Source: Chara braunii (taxonomy: Eukaryota; Streptophyta; Charophyceae; Charales; Characeae). Taken from it: DNA of 26,109 nt. The stretch lies in assembly GCA_003427395.1 (NCBI GenBank), contig BFEA01000596.1:106425-132533 (forward strand). The letters run 5' to 3'. The notes beneath the pieces are model-generated. The model made no database searches, was not told where the DNA came from, and saw only the letters and a program-made list of their open reading frames with translations. Made by a program: the position numbers and the translations under genes. Below, piece by piece: positions 7,705 through 17,499 of the stretch (positions are counted from its first letter, which is position 1; the number at the start of each line of letters is the position of its first letter).

Positions 7705-10700
7705 GCGGTATGTGCAAGTGCAAGAAAGAATGTTCGGGGTGTTGACGTCAACGTTGACTCCCACACGCAGGAAGCTAAAGAGGGGACACGTGTGCAGACA
7801 AGAGGGAACCGGAGGTGACGACGAGACCAAGCTCGCTAGGTAGTTGTGAGTGAGTATCTGGGAGTGGGCATTTATCATTTATTTGTTTTTCTTTTGTTAA
7901 GGAGCCTTCACACATGATAGGGAGAGAGAAGAGTCGTGCGTGACGCGTGAACGTTGTGGTGGCAGGTTGGCTCAGACGACGCCAGCTACTTCTCTACCTG
8001 ATTTTCGCCGTCGTCCGGACAGTCTTCGTTTGTAACCTTGGCGGCCCCTGTGTGATCAGTGTAACGATGCTCCAGCCGTAGCATGTACATGGTAGAGGGA
8101 GAGAGGGAATATGGACGAGGTCAGACGCTCTGGGGAACACTATCATCCCTCTTCCCTGCTGGCGTCTTGAAACAAAACGTTGCGTGCTGGCGGTCGCTTC
8201 AGATCTTACACTCACCTTAGTCAAGACACATAGATGCGTGCGCATGGGTTTGTGGCGATCATCATGGCCTCTCAAAACTTGCAGACGAGGACCCTGTGCG
8301 CGTGCCTTGTGCCGTCTATGGGTGATTAGTGTGGTATTGTGTTGTGAAGAGACTAACGAAGAGGTGTGTACACGCGTGAGTGAGCGGTGCGCATAGGTGA
8401 GAAAGGACGGAGAAGTCATGTGTATTTGGCAGTCACATTGAGGCTTGTTCCGTGTTCGGTTGCCCTCTAGTTTTTCGCCTGCATCTATGCAGCCTGCAAC
8501 TCGATCGCTAATCATCGCCGAAAATGGAGGGACGGTTCTGCGTGGGCCAAGAGAGTTGTGTGACTATTGATAGTCAAACTACGGCACTCCAATTGGTGCG
8601 CAAAGGGTGATCCGCCCTCGAAAAGATCGCCTAGTTTGCATGCTCTCGGGTGACTGGTTATGAGATTAGTCTCTCTCACGGGAATGGGTGGAACAAGCAT
8701 GACGCATCGCTTGATTTTGGCTTCGTTCATGGTACCACCCCTTTAGGCCAGGTGTGATCAAAGCGAGTAGATAGGCGGGATAAGGTACACGAAGGGGAGA
8801 GTGAGTTAACACTTCGTGTCATGCCACGCACATATGACTCGACCGCTAAGCTCGTAATCCCTACTAGTTCTTACTCCGTTGCTTTTGGGTCATAATTCCT
8901 GTCACCCCCGTTCTATGAGTCAATCTGATTTCGTGGTGGTATTCTTGATGTGATATGATTAGCGACTGGTGATAATATGAATGAAGAGCAAGAGTTCGCG
9001 AAAGTTTACAACCCAGGACTTACAGGCGCCTGTCTTTCATGCAATCTCCAAGATTAGTCGAGCTTCCAATTAATGACAATAAGCAGAGGGAAAATAACTT
9101 TCTTGTGATTCTTTGTGGCGACGCGAGACTTGTCGGGTGGAAGTTTCAATTAAACTGCGACTCATACTACGTTTTTATCAGGTATTGCTATGGGAAAAAT
9201 GCATATCGAGATGCCTGGTTGACACGCTAATCAGCAAGGGGATTAGAGGTTTAGGCTGCATACGTGTTGACAACACCTCTGTTGTTGGTCATGTGAGTGT
9301 GAAAGCTACGGAGTGAGTGATACACGATCAGACGAATTCTGCACAGAACGCCCATTGAGCGAGTAGCCCGAGATAGTCACGGATCTAATGTCGTTGTTGC
9401 AGACATTTGCGCCGACATTATGAGAAAAGTATCAATTTGCAATTCCTTCGCTCATGCACTCGCTGAATAGTCTCGCTCCTCATTTATTGTTGACGTCGTC
9501 TGTTACAGACTGTTAAGGTGTAATGTGAGTTTGAACGGGTTGATGAGTTGTTTGTGTTACAAGGCTATCAGGAAACTCCTGGGGCAATGCGTGGGCTCGA
9601 GTCTGGTGGCATCACTCACCGGAGATTAATGGATACCAGTGTCTGATAAAGTTTTGTCACCTTGCTTGGCATGTGTATCCGTGTGATTAGTAAGGTCCGG
9701 GGGTCCGTAGGGTCATGGGCACTTTTGTGATCTATTGGAATTCGTGATTCAGTTAGTGGACCCATAATTTGCTTCCGGACAAGCTATTAACTCAATTATC
9801 GTATTCACTCACTTGTACAGTACCCATCATCCTACTTGTAAAGCCTATGATTGTTGACTCGGAGAGATTTTTGCGGAATGAGACTAAAAGCAATATCCTA
9901 AGGGCACTCTGCCAAGAAAATTATTTTCAGCAGTCGGGTTTCTACTCCTTTGGGCTCCCTTTCCTCTCAGCATCGCCTTTCATTCCTTTGTCGCTCAAAT
10001 AGTTACTGGGAAAATTAGCAAGTCCCGACTGATTTGCAAAGAAGCCTTTGGCTATGGCTATGCGCCCCTCTGCTGGCGCTGAGAAAACGGCAAGGGCCAG
10101 CGAACAGGGCTAATAAAGAAACTCAACCTTGGAGATCTGTTTTTTGAGGGTTTAGTGGGTTGGTACTTATCTGCGTTGCTCTATCCAGTTGATGGGGAAA
10201 AAGAAGATACTGCGAAGAGTTGCTTACCTCCTAGTTAAATTCCTGATCGACGGTGACTGAAGGACTTTGTCCCGCTTGGCATTCAGACAAGTGTGTATGA
10301 ACCCTTTCGTATCCCGCAGAAATGAGCAGACATGAGATATTGAGAGGGTGGAAAAGGGGGTTTTCTGCTCTATAAGTGAGACTGGGGAAAATGCTCGACC
10401 GGACCCAGACGTTGTAAGCTGACGGGATTAGCATCAGTGACTCCCCTGTGGTGCGTGTACTTATTACTTACTTGACACCACGTTGTGCTGAATGCAGGTT
10501 GGGTTCACGTAATACGCTCGAGGGGTCGGCCAGTGTTAGTCATGGACCACACTTTATACGTGGATATCTTAATGCATACGCGGTCTCGAGCGGAAGCAAG
10601 CTCACGCTCGCAGTCATAACGCCGAGTACAGAGTAACCTTGCAATCGAACCCAATGAATTGAGCTCGAGTAGATGAAATGCCTCGAGCTCCTCTAATAGG

Positions 10701-11190
10701 AATGAACTGGATTAGACCTTGTAGTAATATGCAGAATATGGATAAATCATACAACTCAAGGAAGTGCGTTTAGTTTGCGTGTGGGCTTCTTAAGACAAAA
10801 GTGCTCTGAGCGATACTGTTACGTGTGAGGAATCCTAGTGATGGTCCTGTCTAGGCTTCAAAGTACCTTTCTATAGCTGAATGTACCGTAACCCTGACGG
10901 TACGGTGTTCGAAGCGGTTCGTGCTCATCCACCGTCAAGGGTGTGGCCTACTCCTAGCCAACAATGGCATCTTGAGAAAAGGAGGGAAGGGGAGGGGCCT
11001 GCATATTGTCTTAAGGGCAGACAATTACTGAGCCAGCATTAAAATTGATCTGTGATTGATCCTTTTGGTCACCATCATCTGATCCGGAAGGCCCTGTCTT
11101 ATATGGACTACTATTAGTAGTAAAAAGGCGGGCGTTATCTGAATTATTTGAGGCAAACGGCTCATGGGAGCGCATGCCTTAAGTTGGAAA
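7705..11190. other. Left-arm interval with no recognisable gene
   Basis: Open frames up to 173 codons occur (for example minus strand 7994-8515), but none has a counterpart at the mirror position or resembles a family I know. A small hairpin (GTACCGT / ACGGTAC, seven-base loop) lies at 10883-10903. Introns of a long gene joining proteins A, B and C cannot be excluded. Confidence 0.5.
7741..7752. promoter_or_regulatory. Conserved palindrome GTTGACGTCAAC, left copy
   Basis: A perfect 12-bp palindrome containing TGACGTCA, the classic bZIP/CREB-type site. It is also present at the mirror position 20810-20821, while most bases around it have diverged. It lies just after protein A and may be a control site, but a chance survivor is possible. 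Confidence 0.35.
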
Positions 11191-11195
11191 AGGGT

Positions 11196-11395
11196 CGACG
11201 TGACGCAAATTGTAGCGTGAATCAATTGTTGCATGTTCCACCGGCTGCCCCAACAACTAACGATTATGAGAGAGCGCATATTGTAGAGCAACCGCCGACG
11301 TGATGCAAATTGCAGCGTGAATCAATTGTTGCATGTTCCACCGGCTGCCCCAACAACTAACGATTATTAGAGAGCGCATATTGTAGAGCAACCGC
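11196..11395. repeat. Tandem duplication, two units of 100 bp
   Basis: Unit 1 is 11196-11295 and unit 2 is 11296-11395. They differ at only about three positions (TGACGC / TGATGC, TTGTAGC / TTGCAGC, ATTATGAG / ATTATTAG), so the duplication is much younger than the divergence of the two arms. It is not visible in the right arm. Confidence 0.95.
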
Positions 11396-11399
11396 CCGC

Positions 11400-12090
11400 G
11401 ATCCTCTGAGTCACAGACATCCTAACTCAAGAGGACGGACTAAGGGAAGCAAGGGAAAAACATTCTATAGCTAATGTAATAGGATGAAAGAGAGCAAACA
11501 AACAAAAAGGTTATCGTGTGACAAGAGGAAAAATCTCAATCAAGCGTGTGGGTCATCATTAAAATCAAGATTGTAAGGGCTATCTATACAATTATGTCTT
11601 TCCAGTCTGTTGTCGAGATCAAGGCACGAGCTCTAGAAAGGAAGGTCTGCTCATTCTCTAGTGAATAACACCGCAAAGCATCTTGCATTTCGTCAAATTA
11701 AGTCCTGCTACCTAGGACATCCGGTGTCACGACTCAGAACGAGCGCCAGTAGGAGGCACCCTATATTACATCCAAGAAGAGATGCACTGACAAAGCCATG
11801 ATTGACCTTGAATGCTAGTTCCAGTGACGCCTCTGTGCTGCACGCAAGCAGCGCGAGATAAGGCGGAGGCGAGGTCAATGGTCTGGAGCACACAAACAAC
11901 AAGCAAAAGGAAGCTATATAACCTTGGTTCTTATTGGTCGAGGACATACGGCGAGCAAACAGCCCAGACGGGGAACCCTAGTGACGTTAAGCTAGAACAA
12001 AGCAGTCGAAGCCTAACAAGCCCCTCCCTGCTTCACTCTAACACTACGATTAGCAGAACTCCAGTGTCTTCCCTTGGGAATCATGCACAA
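11400..12090. other. No gene recognised
   Basis: A plus-strand open frame (11812-12096) has no visible mirror partner or known motif. Nothing else is supported. Confidence 0.5.
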
Positions 12091-12097
12091 CAGTGAT

Positions 12098-12327
12098 ACC
12101 CTGGTGATGTCCTATGCAAATTACCGAGACGTAGTAGGAGGATGGGAGGAAGAGGCATGCCGAGACATGGATTCTTATAGACAGATTTTGTGAGAACATG
12201 CAGTCCGGATAGTCAAGGAAGAGAGGTATATAGAATATGTATCTACTTTCATGGCTGTGACGGTAAGCTGCACAGCACAGGCTCATTCCTGGAGACAATG
12301 GAGCAGGCTCAGATAAGACTCAAGTGA
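12098..12327 (+). pseudogene. Unrecognised protein B, left-arm copy, broken
   Basis: Translation gives GWEEEACRDMDSYRQ, an in-frame stop, then EHAVRIVKEERYIEYV. After a one-base deletion near 12255 it continues LHSTGS, MEQAQIRLK and a TGA stop. The right-arm protein (17227-17499) reads GWEEEASQDMKLYQQ, EHAVQIVGERKFIEYV, LHSTGSSVESVEQA and RLK with the same TGA. The family is unknown to me. The pattern EHA...IEY...LH/CxTxS...VE looks like a small alpha/beta segment, but I assign no function. The shared CTCAAGTGA at the end could be a stop or, less likely, a GT splice donor. Confidence 0.6.
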
Positions 12328-12631
12328 GCACAAAGATATTGAAGTTTTTCCTGTCAACATTTCAAGCTTTAGACGGCATCCGACTACCGACAAGCTCATC
12401 AACATTCCATCCCTATGTGATCAGTGTCTGGTGGTGTATTACCCTTGCAAAATTTGGCCATCTATCATTCAACATTCATTCGGCATTCAAGCGGACGTTC
12501 AATTATCCACAAATCGAAATTCAGTCACCTGAAAAGTTTCAGCCAGAATCAATCCATCAGAGATTAGTTCCGGTCCGACAGTTGTCTTTATTTAAAGACC
12601 TTGGATCTGTTTAAGGACCCAGCATCAGCAC

Positions 12632-13200
12632 ATGAGTGCAATCCAGTCATTCCTAGTTCAGCAAACGGTCTTGTCTGGTCTCAACAAGATAGCCCTCAAG
12701 GATGTTATCCAATATCAGTACGTCAGTGCCACGGGGTTCAGGCAAGGGGATCTATCAATCTTCGCTGTGCTCACTAGTTTTGCAGGGGGTATCATTCAGC
12801 ACCTGAGGCTCTATGTGAAGAGAGGGAAGGAAACACACGAACATTTTGACTCGGTCTGGATATCCGCAACTGAGTATCTTGAGGAGAGAGAACGTGAGCT
12901 AGAAGGGGTTGGGGCAAAGCTGATTCGTAGCTTTGGACCCAAGCTCTATACAGATTACCCCAGACCTCCAGTTCCCTTCACACTTACCGATGGTTCTTGC
13001 TGGGCAGACTTGGTTGATCTGGCCAAAAGGTACATCTCACCTGCAGTGATCGACTATGAGGCAGTGACAAAGCATTCGAAGTTCCAACACCTCAAGCGGG
13101 AGATCTTCCTACTCGACGGGAGGAGTTTTGTGCCATGGTTGACTTCCGAGTCATGAGCCTTGGATGGAAATGCTCCGAGCTAGATTTTAATTTGATCTTT
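12632..13200 (+). pseudogene. Unrecognised protein C, left-arm copy, 3' frameshift
   Basis: The open frame runs 12632-13156 (174 residues). It starts with MSAIQS, matching MSTVQS in the mirror copy, so this Met is the likely start. Strongly shared segments are QYVSATGFRQGDLSIF, KRGKETHEHFD / KKGKEAHELFD, VWISAT, LIRSFGPKLYTDYPRPPVP and LAKRYISPAVIDYEA. Near 13120 about 16 bases present in the right copy are missing, between short CGGG repeats. The natural C-terminus (REEFCAMVDFRVMSLGW) therefore lies in another frame. The YTDYPRPPVP stretch suggests a Pro-rich linker between two folded parts. No signal peptide, membrane helix or known catalytic motif is visible. The family is not recognised. 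Confidence 0.7.
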
Positions 13201-13209
13201 CTAATGAAT

Positions 13210-13445
13210 ATTCATAATTCAAAAAAAAAAAAAAAATCTAATAATCTATATAAAAAGAGAATCTATATAACTTAAAGAATGCAATTCATGCAGTATAATA
13301 TAAGATAAATAACAAGATATAATAATAATCAGAATATGTTGTAATCATCAATATTTTTGATGATTACAACATATATAATCATATATAATCATATATAATC
13401 AATATACAATAATATTTATATTGCAATTACACAACAAATAAAATG
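13210..13445. repeat. AT-rich left-arm-specific segment with a perfect hairpin
   Basis: A run of A and then very AT-rich DNA contains a perfect inverted repeat of two 18-base arms (13334-13351 and 13357-13374) around a TATTT loop. ATATATAATC-type 10-bp units follow (13370-13405). The right arm has no equivalent at the mirror position (15430-15610), so this is a left-specific gain or a right-specific loss. Confidence 0.8.
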
Positions 13446-13533
13446 AAAGTACTTTTCATGATCACGTTCTCTAATGATCTTGCCACAGTTCTCACAATTA
13501 GTAAATTGGCAAAATAATGCATGCATGACATAC

Positions 13534-13784
13534 CAAGTCCCCATGATTATTATTTGCGTAATTTTTGTTGTTCCGAATCAAAATAAAAGATTCCTAAGAC
13601 CGGGGACCGGCGAAGACCGCAATTGAAGGGTCTCCCTCGAAGCCGAATGCACACAACAGGAAGGGATTTGCTTTATTTAATTTATTTTATTTATTGCAAC
13701 CCAACTTAAAATCAAGCGCCACAGCCTGTTGCCTTTCCGGTCGGCTAGAGAGACTTGACTGGAAAAGTGCGACAACGTGCCCTT
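13534..13784. repeat. Inner inverted repeat, left copy
   Basis: This closely matches the reverse complement of 15175-15430. Shared runs include TTCCGAATCAAAATAAAAGA, CCTAAGACCGGGGACCGG, CGAAGACCGCAATTGAAGGG, TTTATTTAATTTATTTTATT and AAAAGTGCGACAACG. Similarity stops abruptly after GACAACG. This is the best-preserved non-coding part of the arms. Confidence 0.9.
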
Positions 13785-14260
13785 CCCATTGCCTCAGTAT
13801 CATCACCCATAACCTCGTTCATTTCATTGCAGGCCCAACAAAGCACCGTTGTCTTGTCCTCCCCCCACCTCTCTGTGTTTTTCGGGCGTCGCTCCGTTGT
13901 GCCCTCGGTTGACAACCCGCCACCTTCACCGCCATCACTGCATTGCGCCTGGGAGGCAGGATGGCCCGCCGGGGGAGTTGTTGCATGTCCCCGTCGAGGA
14001 TGCTCCGGTGTGACAGGAATCGAAGATGTGAGATAACGGCCAGAGGATGGGTGAGTGCATGCCCCACCACGAGGAAGGCTTGGCAACCCTTCCCAGTCGC
14101 CGGCACTGGCTTCGATGTCATGCACCAATAGGTTGAGGATGTAATCATTTGCCGTGTACGAGTGTCATGTGGCCCCACTCCTTCGCTCTCGATTGCTGCA
14201 CATTGTGGTGTGACACTTTGCACGGTTGGAGGATGTCCCGATGGTGAATCCACATCAGTG

Positions 14261-14712
14261 GAACATTCCGCGTTCAACAGACACGATGGACTAGGCCCAT
14301 GGTTCGCCTATGGCACAGGCGACACGGTGGGATTGAGACTTCGTCGGTCCTCATGGCGCGGTGAGGCATGCCTTACATATGCTACATGCGCAATCCCATA
14401 CTGCGACGGCGCACATCCTCAACTGCATCCTCAGATAGTTCTCATCTTCACCACCGACCTTGTACCTAGTTCGCCTATGGCACTGGAACATTCCGCGTTC
14501 AACAGATGCGATGGACTGGGCCCATGGTTCGCCTATGGCACAGGCGACACGGTGGGATTGAGAATTCGTCGGTCCTCATGGTGCGGTGAGGCACGCCTTA
14601 CATATGCAACATGCGCAATCCCATACTGCGACGGCCCCTCCGCCATGGTCATTGCGCACATCCTCAACTGCATCCTCAACGAGTTTTCATCTTCACCACC
14701 AACCTTGTACCT
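14261..14712. repeat. Direct repeat in the loop, 225-bp period
   Basis: Copy 1 (14261-14467) and copy 2 (14486-14712) both begin GAACATTCCGCGTTCAACAG and end CTTGTACCT, with long identical stretches such as TTCGCCTATGGCACAGGCG. Copy 2 has about 19 extra bases around 14634-14653. The differences are mostly single bases, so the duplication is fairly recent. Confidence 0.95.
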
Positions 14713-14955
14713 GATGCCAGGTATGGGACTGAAATCAATCGTGGAATCGGCAGGGCCGGTGCGAGCAGCAGCCTGCAGCGCATCCAGCAATGGTTGTGTC
14801 AGATCAAAGTTCGGAGCTCTAGATGGACATGACAGACTGGGATCGATGACAGACGGAGCACCAAGCAGTGGTCCACAGTGATGCGATCTCAGCAACTGCA
14901 TGCCCAAAGTGTCATCTTGCAAAGCTTGGGATCCAATGCCGCAGAAATGGTCACA

Positions 14956-14971
14956 CCCCCCCCCCCCCCCC
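14956..14971. repeat. Poly(C) run of 16
   Basis: An uninterrupted C run, so a G run on the minus strand. It could form a G-quadruplex or i-motif and is a place where sequencing length errors are likely. Confidence 0.9.
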
Positions 14972-15174
14972 AACACCAGGTTGAGTGAAATGGTGGGGTA
15001 AGGAACTGACTCCCGGCCCTACACATGGGGACTTTCACATGCTGAGAATACGGAGTTCCATATTGGGGCTCGAAAAAGGCCCAATCCTGGATACAAGACA
15101 GGCCCGCAGGACCGTTGTTGGTACCCATGGACTGTTGAGATCTTGGGCGAGATGTAACAGCAAACCACCACCCG

Positions 15175-15430
15175 TTGTCGCACTTTTCCCAGTCGGGCCA
15201 CTTCGGGCGACCGGAAAGCAGACAGGCTGTCACGCAGGATTTTGTATGTCATTGCAATAAATAAAATAAATTAAATAATGCAAATCCCTTCCCGTTGTGT
15301 GCGTCCGTCTTCGAGCGAGACCCTTCAATTGCGGTCTTCGCCGGTCCCCGGTCTTAGGAATCTTTTATTTTGATTCGGAACAGCAGAGAATTATGCAAAT
15401 AATAATCATAAAATTATGGGGTGCTATGCA
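15175..15430. repeat. Inner inverted repeat, right copy
   Basis: Partner of 13534-13784. Similarity begins at CGTTGTCGCACTTTTCCCAG and runs outward past GTCTTAGGAATC to about 15430, with only scattered substitutions and short indels. Confidence 0.9.
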
Positions 15431-15654
15431 TGCATCAATTATGTCAATCTGATTTTGAGAACTGTGACAAATCATCCACAAAGGCAATCGTCAAGCAAGA
15501 AAAATGCAAGAAATAAAACTCACTGACTCAAGCAAAGACACGGGGAATTGAATGAGGGAGGAATGAGAACTTGTAATAATCTCAGAAAGTACACATAAAC
15601 GAGCATGGTCAGCACCTCTCAAGAGTCCTCACTCATCCCTCTGGTCAGTCTCTC

Positions 15655-16332
15655 TCAATCTCTTTTCACTAATTTTCTCTGGTGCCGAGACCCACGCCCA
15701 CGTACAGTATGAGACTGAGGCTTCGTGACAAAATGCCACCTGTAGCCAGCGAGCTCTGAGCATGACCATCCGAGGCACATAACACGGTAATTAACCATAG
15801 AGCAAAACTCCTCCCGCAATCTAGGCAGCCCGTCCACCGAAAAGACTCCTCGTCTGAGGTAGGGATACTTGGTGGGCTCAGTCAATGCCTCGATGTCGAT
15901 CACAGCCGGAGAGATGTATCTCTTTGCCAAACCAACCACATTCAACCAACTCGTGCCATCAATGAGAAGTGAAGGGACCGGAGGCCTAGGATAGTCAGTA
16001 TAAAGCGCCGGCCCGAAGCTGCGGATCAACGTAGTTCCATTCTCATCGAGCTCCCTCTCTCTCTACTCAGGATAGTTGGTGGCTGAGATCCAGACCGGAT
16101 CGAAAAGTTCATGAGCCTCCTTGCCCTTCTTCAGATAAGGCCTCAGATCGTTAATAGTGCCATCAGCAAAACTAGTCTGGAAAACGAAGATTGACAGATC
16201 TCCCTGTCTAAAACCAACGGCACTAACATATTGATCATGAAATGCCTCTTTGCATGAGATCCGATTGAGGCTGGCCAGCACTGACTCACTGACCGGAGTA
16301 GACTGAACTGTGCTCATGAGTACTCTTGCCAA
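15655..16332 (-). pseudogene. Unrecognised protein C, right-arm copy, one premature stop
   Basis: Reads from MSTVQS (a preceding in-frame Met gives MARVLMSTVQS) through GFRQGDLSIF, KKGKEAHELFD and VWISATNYPE. A TAG at 16063-16065 stands where the left copy has Glu. The same frame then continues REREL, LIRSFGPALYTDYPRPPVP, LAKRYISPAVIDIEAL, REEFCSMVNYRVMCLGW and ends at 15655 with a basic tail (RGRGSRHQRKLVKRD). Only one substitution breaks an otherwise open frame of about 225 codons, so this copy gives the best view of full length. No family is recognised. The basic tail could bind nucleic acid, but that is inference. Confidence 0.7.
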
Positions 16333-16369
16333 TACAAGCTGATCAGATGGTCCCTGGGAACAGGTTACC

Positions 16370-16530
16370 GAACAGATTGCAGAAAACTGTCTGCTGAAAA
16401 CTGAAAGCTGAAAATTGAACGCTGATGACTAATGCTGAAGACTGATTGCTGAAAAATGATTGCTGGAAAACTGATTACTTGGAAAATGATTGCTGAATAA
16501 CTGAAGAAGAAACTGATTACTGTTGAAATT
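16370..16530. repeat. Degenerate short repeat, GATTGCTGAAAACT-like
   Basis: Variants of GATTGCTGAAAA and GCTGAAAACTGA recur about ten times at irregular 12-20 base spacing. It lies between the right-arm protein C and B copies. The left arm has no obvious equivalent. Confidence 0.75.
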
Positions 16531-16714
16531 ACTGGTCGCAGAGCCAAATGCTGATTATTTTACGAGTTGCTGAATTATGGGTGATTACCATGTCATAACA
16601 GCTTGTCATTTATCCTCGTGTCTTGCAGGTTTGCAGTACTTCTGGTAACTACTAGTTTACAACCTGATCCAATCTTATCCTACTCACTTCCTACCCAATG
16701 CAATTTCGTTTTAC

Positions 16715-16954
16715 TTATATCTGCAAATGGTTCTCAACAGAACCCACAGAGGAGATGGTTGCACACAGTCTTCCGCTTTTGTCATACAGATAGTAGGTAT
16801 ATTCAATTTTCGTATGGTTGCTCACGAGTGTCAACGCATGCTCCATCATGATGGTAGTCTGGTGATTATAGTCATCGGTTGCAATCTCCCTCCAATCCCT
16901 TGCTATGACCTGATGCAACGAACAAGTCACTCTAGCTGTATCACCGTCCTCCAT
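16715..16954 (-). pseudogene. Unrecognised protein B, extra right-arm copy
   Basis: A minus-strand frame reads MEDGDTARVTCSLHQVIA, DWREIATDDYNHQ, EHALTLVSNHTKIEYTYYL, DKSGRLCATISSVGSVENH and then a stop. It aligns end to end with the protein B copies: EEASQDMKLYQQ, EHAVQIV, IEYVLYF, LHSTGSSVESVEQ. It is more diverged than the other two. Its distance from the inner repeat matches the left-arm B better (coordinate sum about 29,037) than the 17.2-17.5 kb copy does. The frame is short and lacks a clear upstream part, so exon or pseudogene are both possible. Confidence 0.55.
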
Positions 16955-17226
16955 TTCCCCCCTCTTGCTTTTGGTTTCCCGTCGTCAATCTCGAGCCAGA
17001 AGATTTGCACTCTGTGCCTCGTAGCAGTCAACCGCAGATAAGAATCCCTAGCAAAAGACTACTAAGGGTCCCAGTAAGAGGTTTACAGCAAACTGGTGGC
17101 CGATTCGCTAGTGGAGACCTGCTCAGATGAGTTTCCCGCATATCTATCCATTGATCGCCCTATCTAGGAAGTGGCAACAGAGAAGAAGCAAAAGAGAATC
17201 AGAGAAAAATGAAAGACTTATAGTGT

Positions 17227-17499
17227 TCACTTGAGCCTCCCTTTTGCCTGTTCCACGGACTCCACTGAGGATCCAGTGCTGTGCAGATTACCCAACCAGT
17301 CGATGAAATAAAGTACGTACTCTATAAATTTCCTCTCACCCACAATCTGAACAGCGTGTTCCCTCTGGGTTTGCTGGTACAGCTTCATGTCCTGACTCGC
17401 CTCCTCTTCCCATCCCTTTTTCTTTTCTCTGACTAACGTATTCTTCACTATTAGGATCTCGTCATCCCTCATGTCTCCTTTATTACATTCAGATCCCAA
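17227..17499 (-). CDS. Unrecognised protein B, right-arm copy, open
   Basis: A 90-codon minus-strand frame, the only unbroken version of protein B in the window. It runs from MGSECNKGDMRDDEILIV through a Lys-rich stretch (REKKKGWEEEAS), EHAVQIVGERKFIEYVLYF and LHSTGSSVESVEQAKGRLK to a TGA. Similarity to the left copy covers residues from about Gly-Trp to the stop; the first 30 residues are only weakly matched, so the true start is uncertain. It has no membrane segment or signal peptide. It could be a terminal exon of a longer gene, since upstream sequence in both arms is not alignable by eye. No family is recognised. Confidence 0.45.
   Translation of the reverse strand: MGSECNKGDMRDDEILIVKNTLVREKKKGWEEEASQDMKLYQQTQREHAVQIVGERKFIEYVLYFIDWLGNLHSTGSSVESVEQAKGRLK

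Larger units (their letters stand above)
5912..13784 (+). repeat. Left arm of a giant inverted repeat
   Basis: This arm mirrors 15175-22999 in reverse orientation. Paired landmarks, outermost to innermost, are: GTCCCGGCCCTCC at 5934 with 22976; CCTCCTTGCCATCGGACA at 6675 with 21897; the protein A core at 7410 with 21258; GTTGACGTCAAC at 7741 with 20821; GFRQGD of protein C at 12738 with 16216; and CCTAAGACCGGGGACCGG at 13593 with 15358. Their coordinate sums run from 28,562 to 28,954. Homology is clear at the landmarks and not visible by eye across 7.8-12.0 kb. Confidence 0.85.
13780..14976 (-). pseudogene. Decayed minus-strand coding sequence in the loop, family uncertain
   Basis: Minus-strand frames here look more protein-like than the plus-strand ones. 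Examples are IPGIRYKVGGEDENSLRMQ, PQCAAIESEGVGPHDTRT, ANDYILNLLVHDIEASAGD and ERWGEDKTTVLCW. They lie in different frames and need several shifts. The RWGEDKTTVL segment followed by helical acidic sequence is loosely like the start of a Myb/SANT-like domain of Harbinger accessory proteins, but that is weak. A plus-strand frame of 239 codons (14162-14881) is also open. I prefer the minus strand but cannot prove it. Confidence 0.3.

Noticed and set aside
7994-8515. A 173-codon minus-strand frame
   Set aside because: It has no known motif and no counterpart at the mirror position in the right arm, unlike proteins A, B and C.
7203-13200. Proteins A, B and C as exons of one spliced gene
   Set aside because: C has a conserved Met start and B a conserved stop in two copies, and no convincing splice-site pairs were found. 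It remains possible but unsupported.
14162-14881. A 239-codon plus-strand frame in the loop
   Set aside because: It is long partly because of the direct repeat. The minus strand reads more like protein, and no family fits either strand with confidence.
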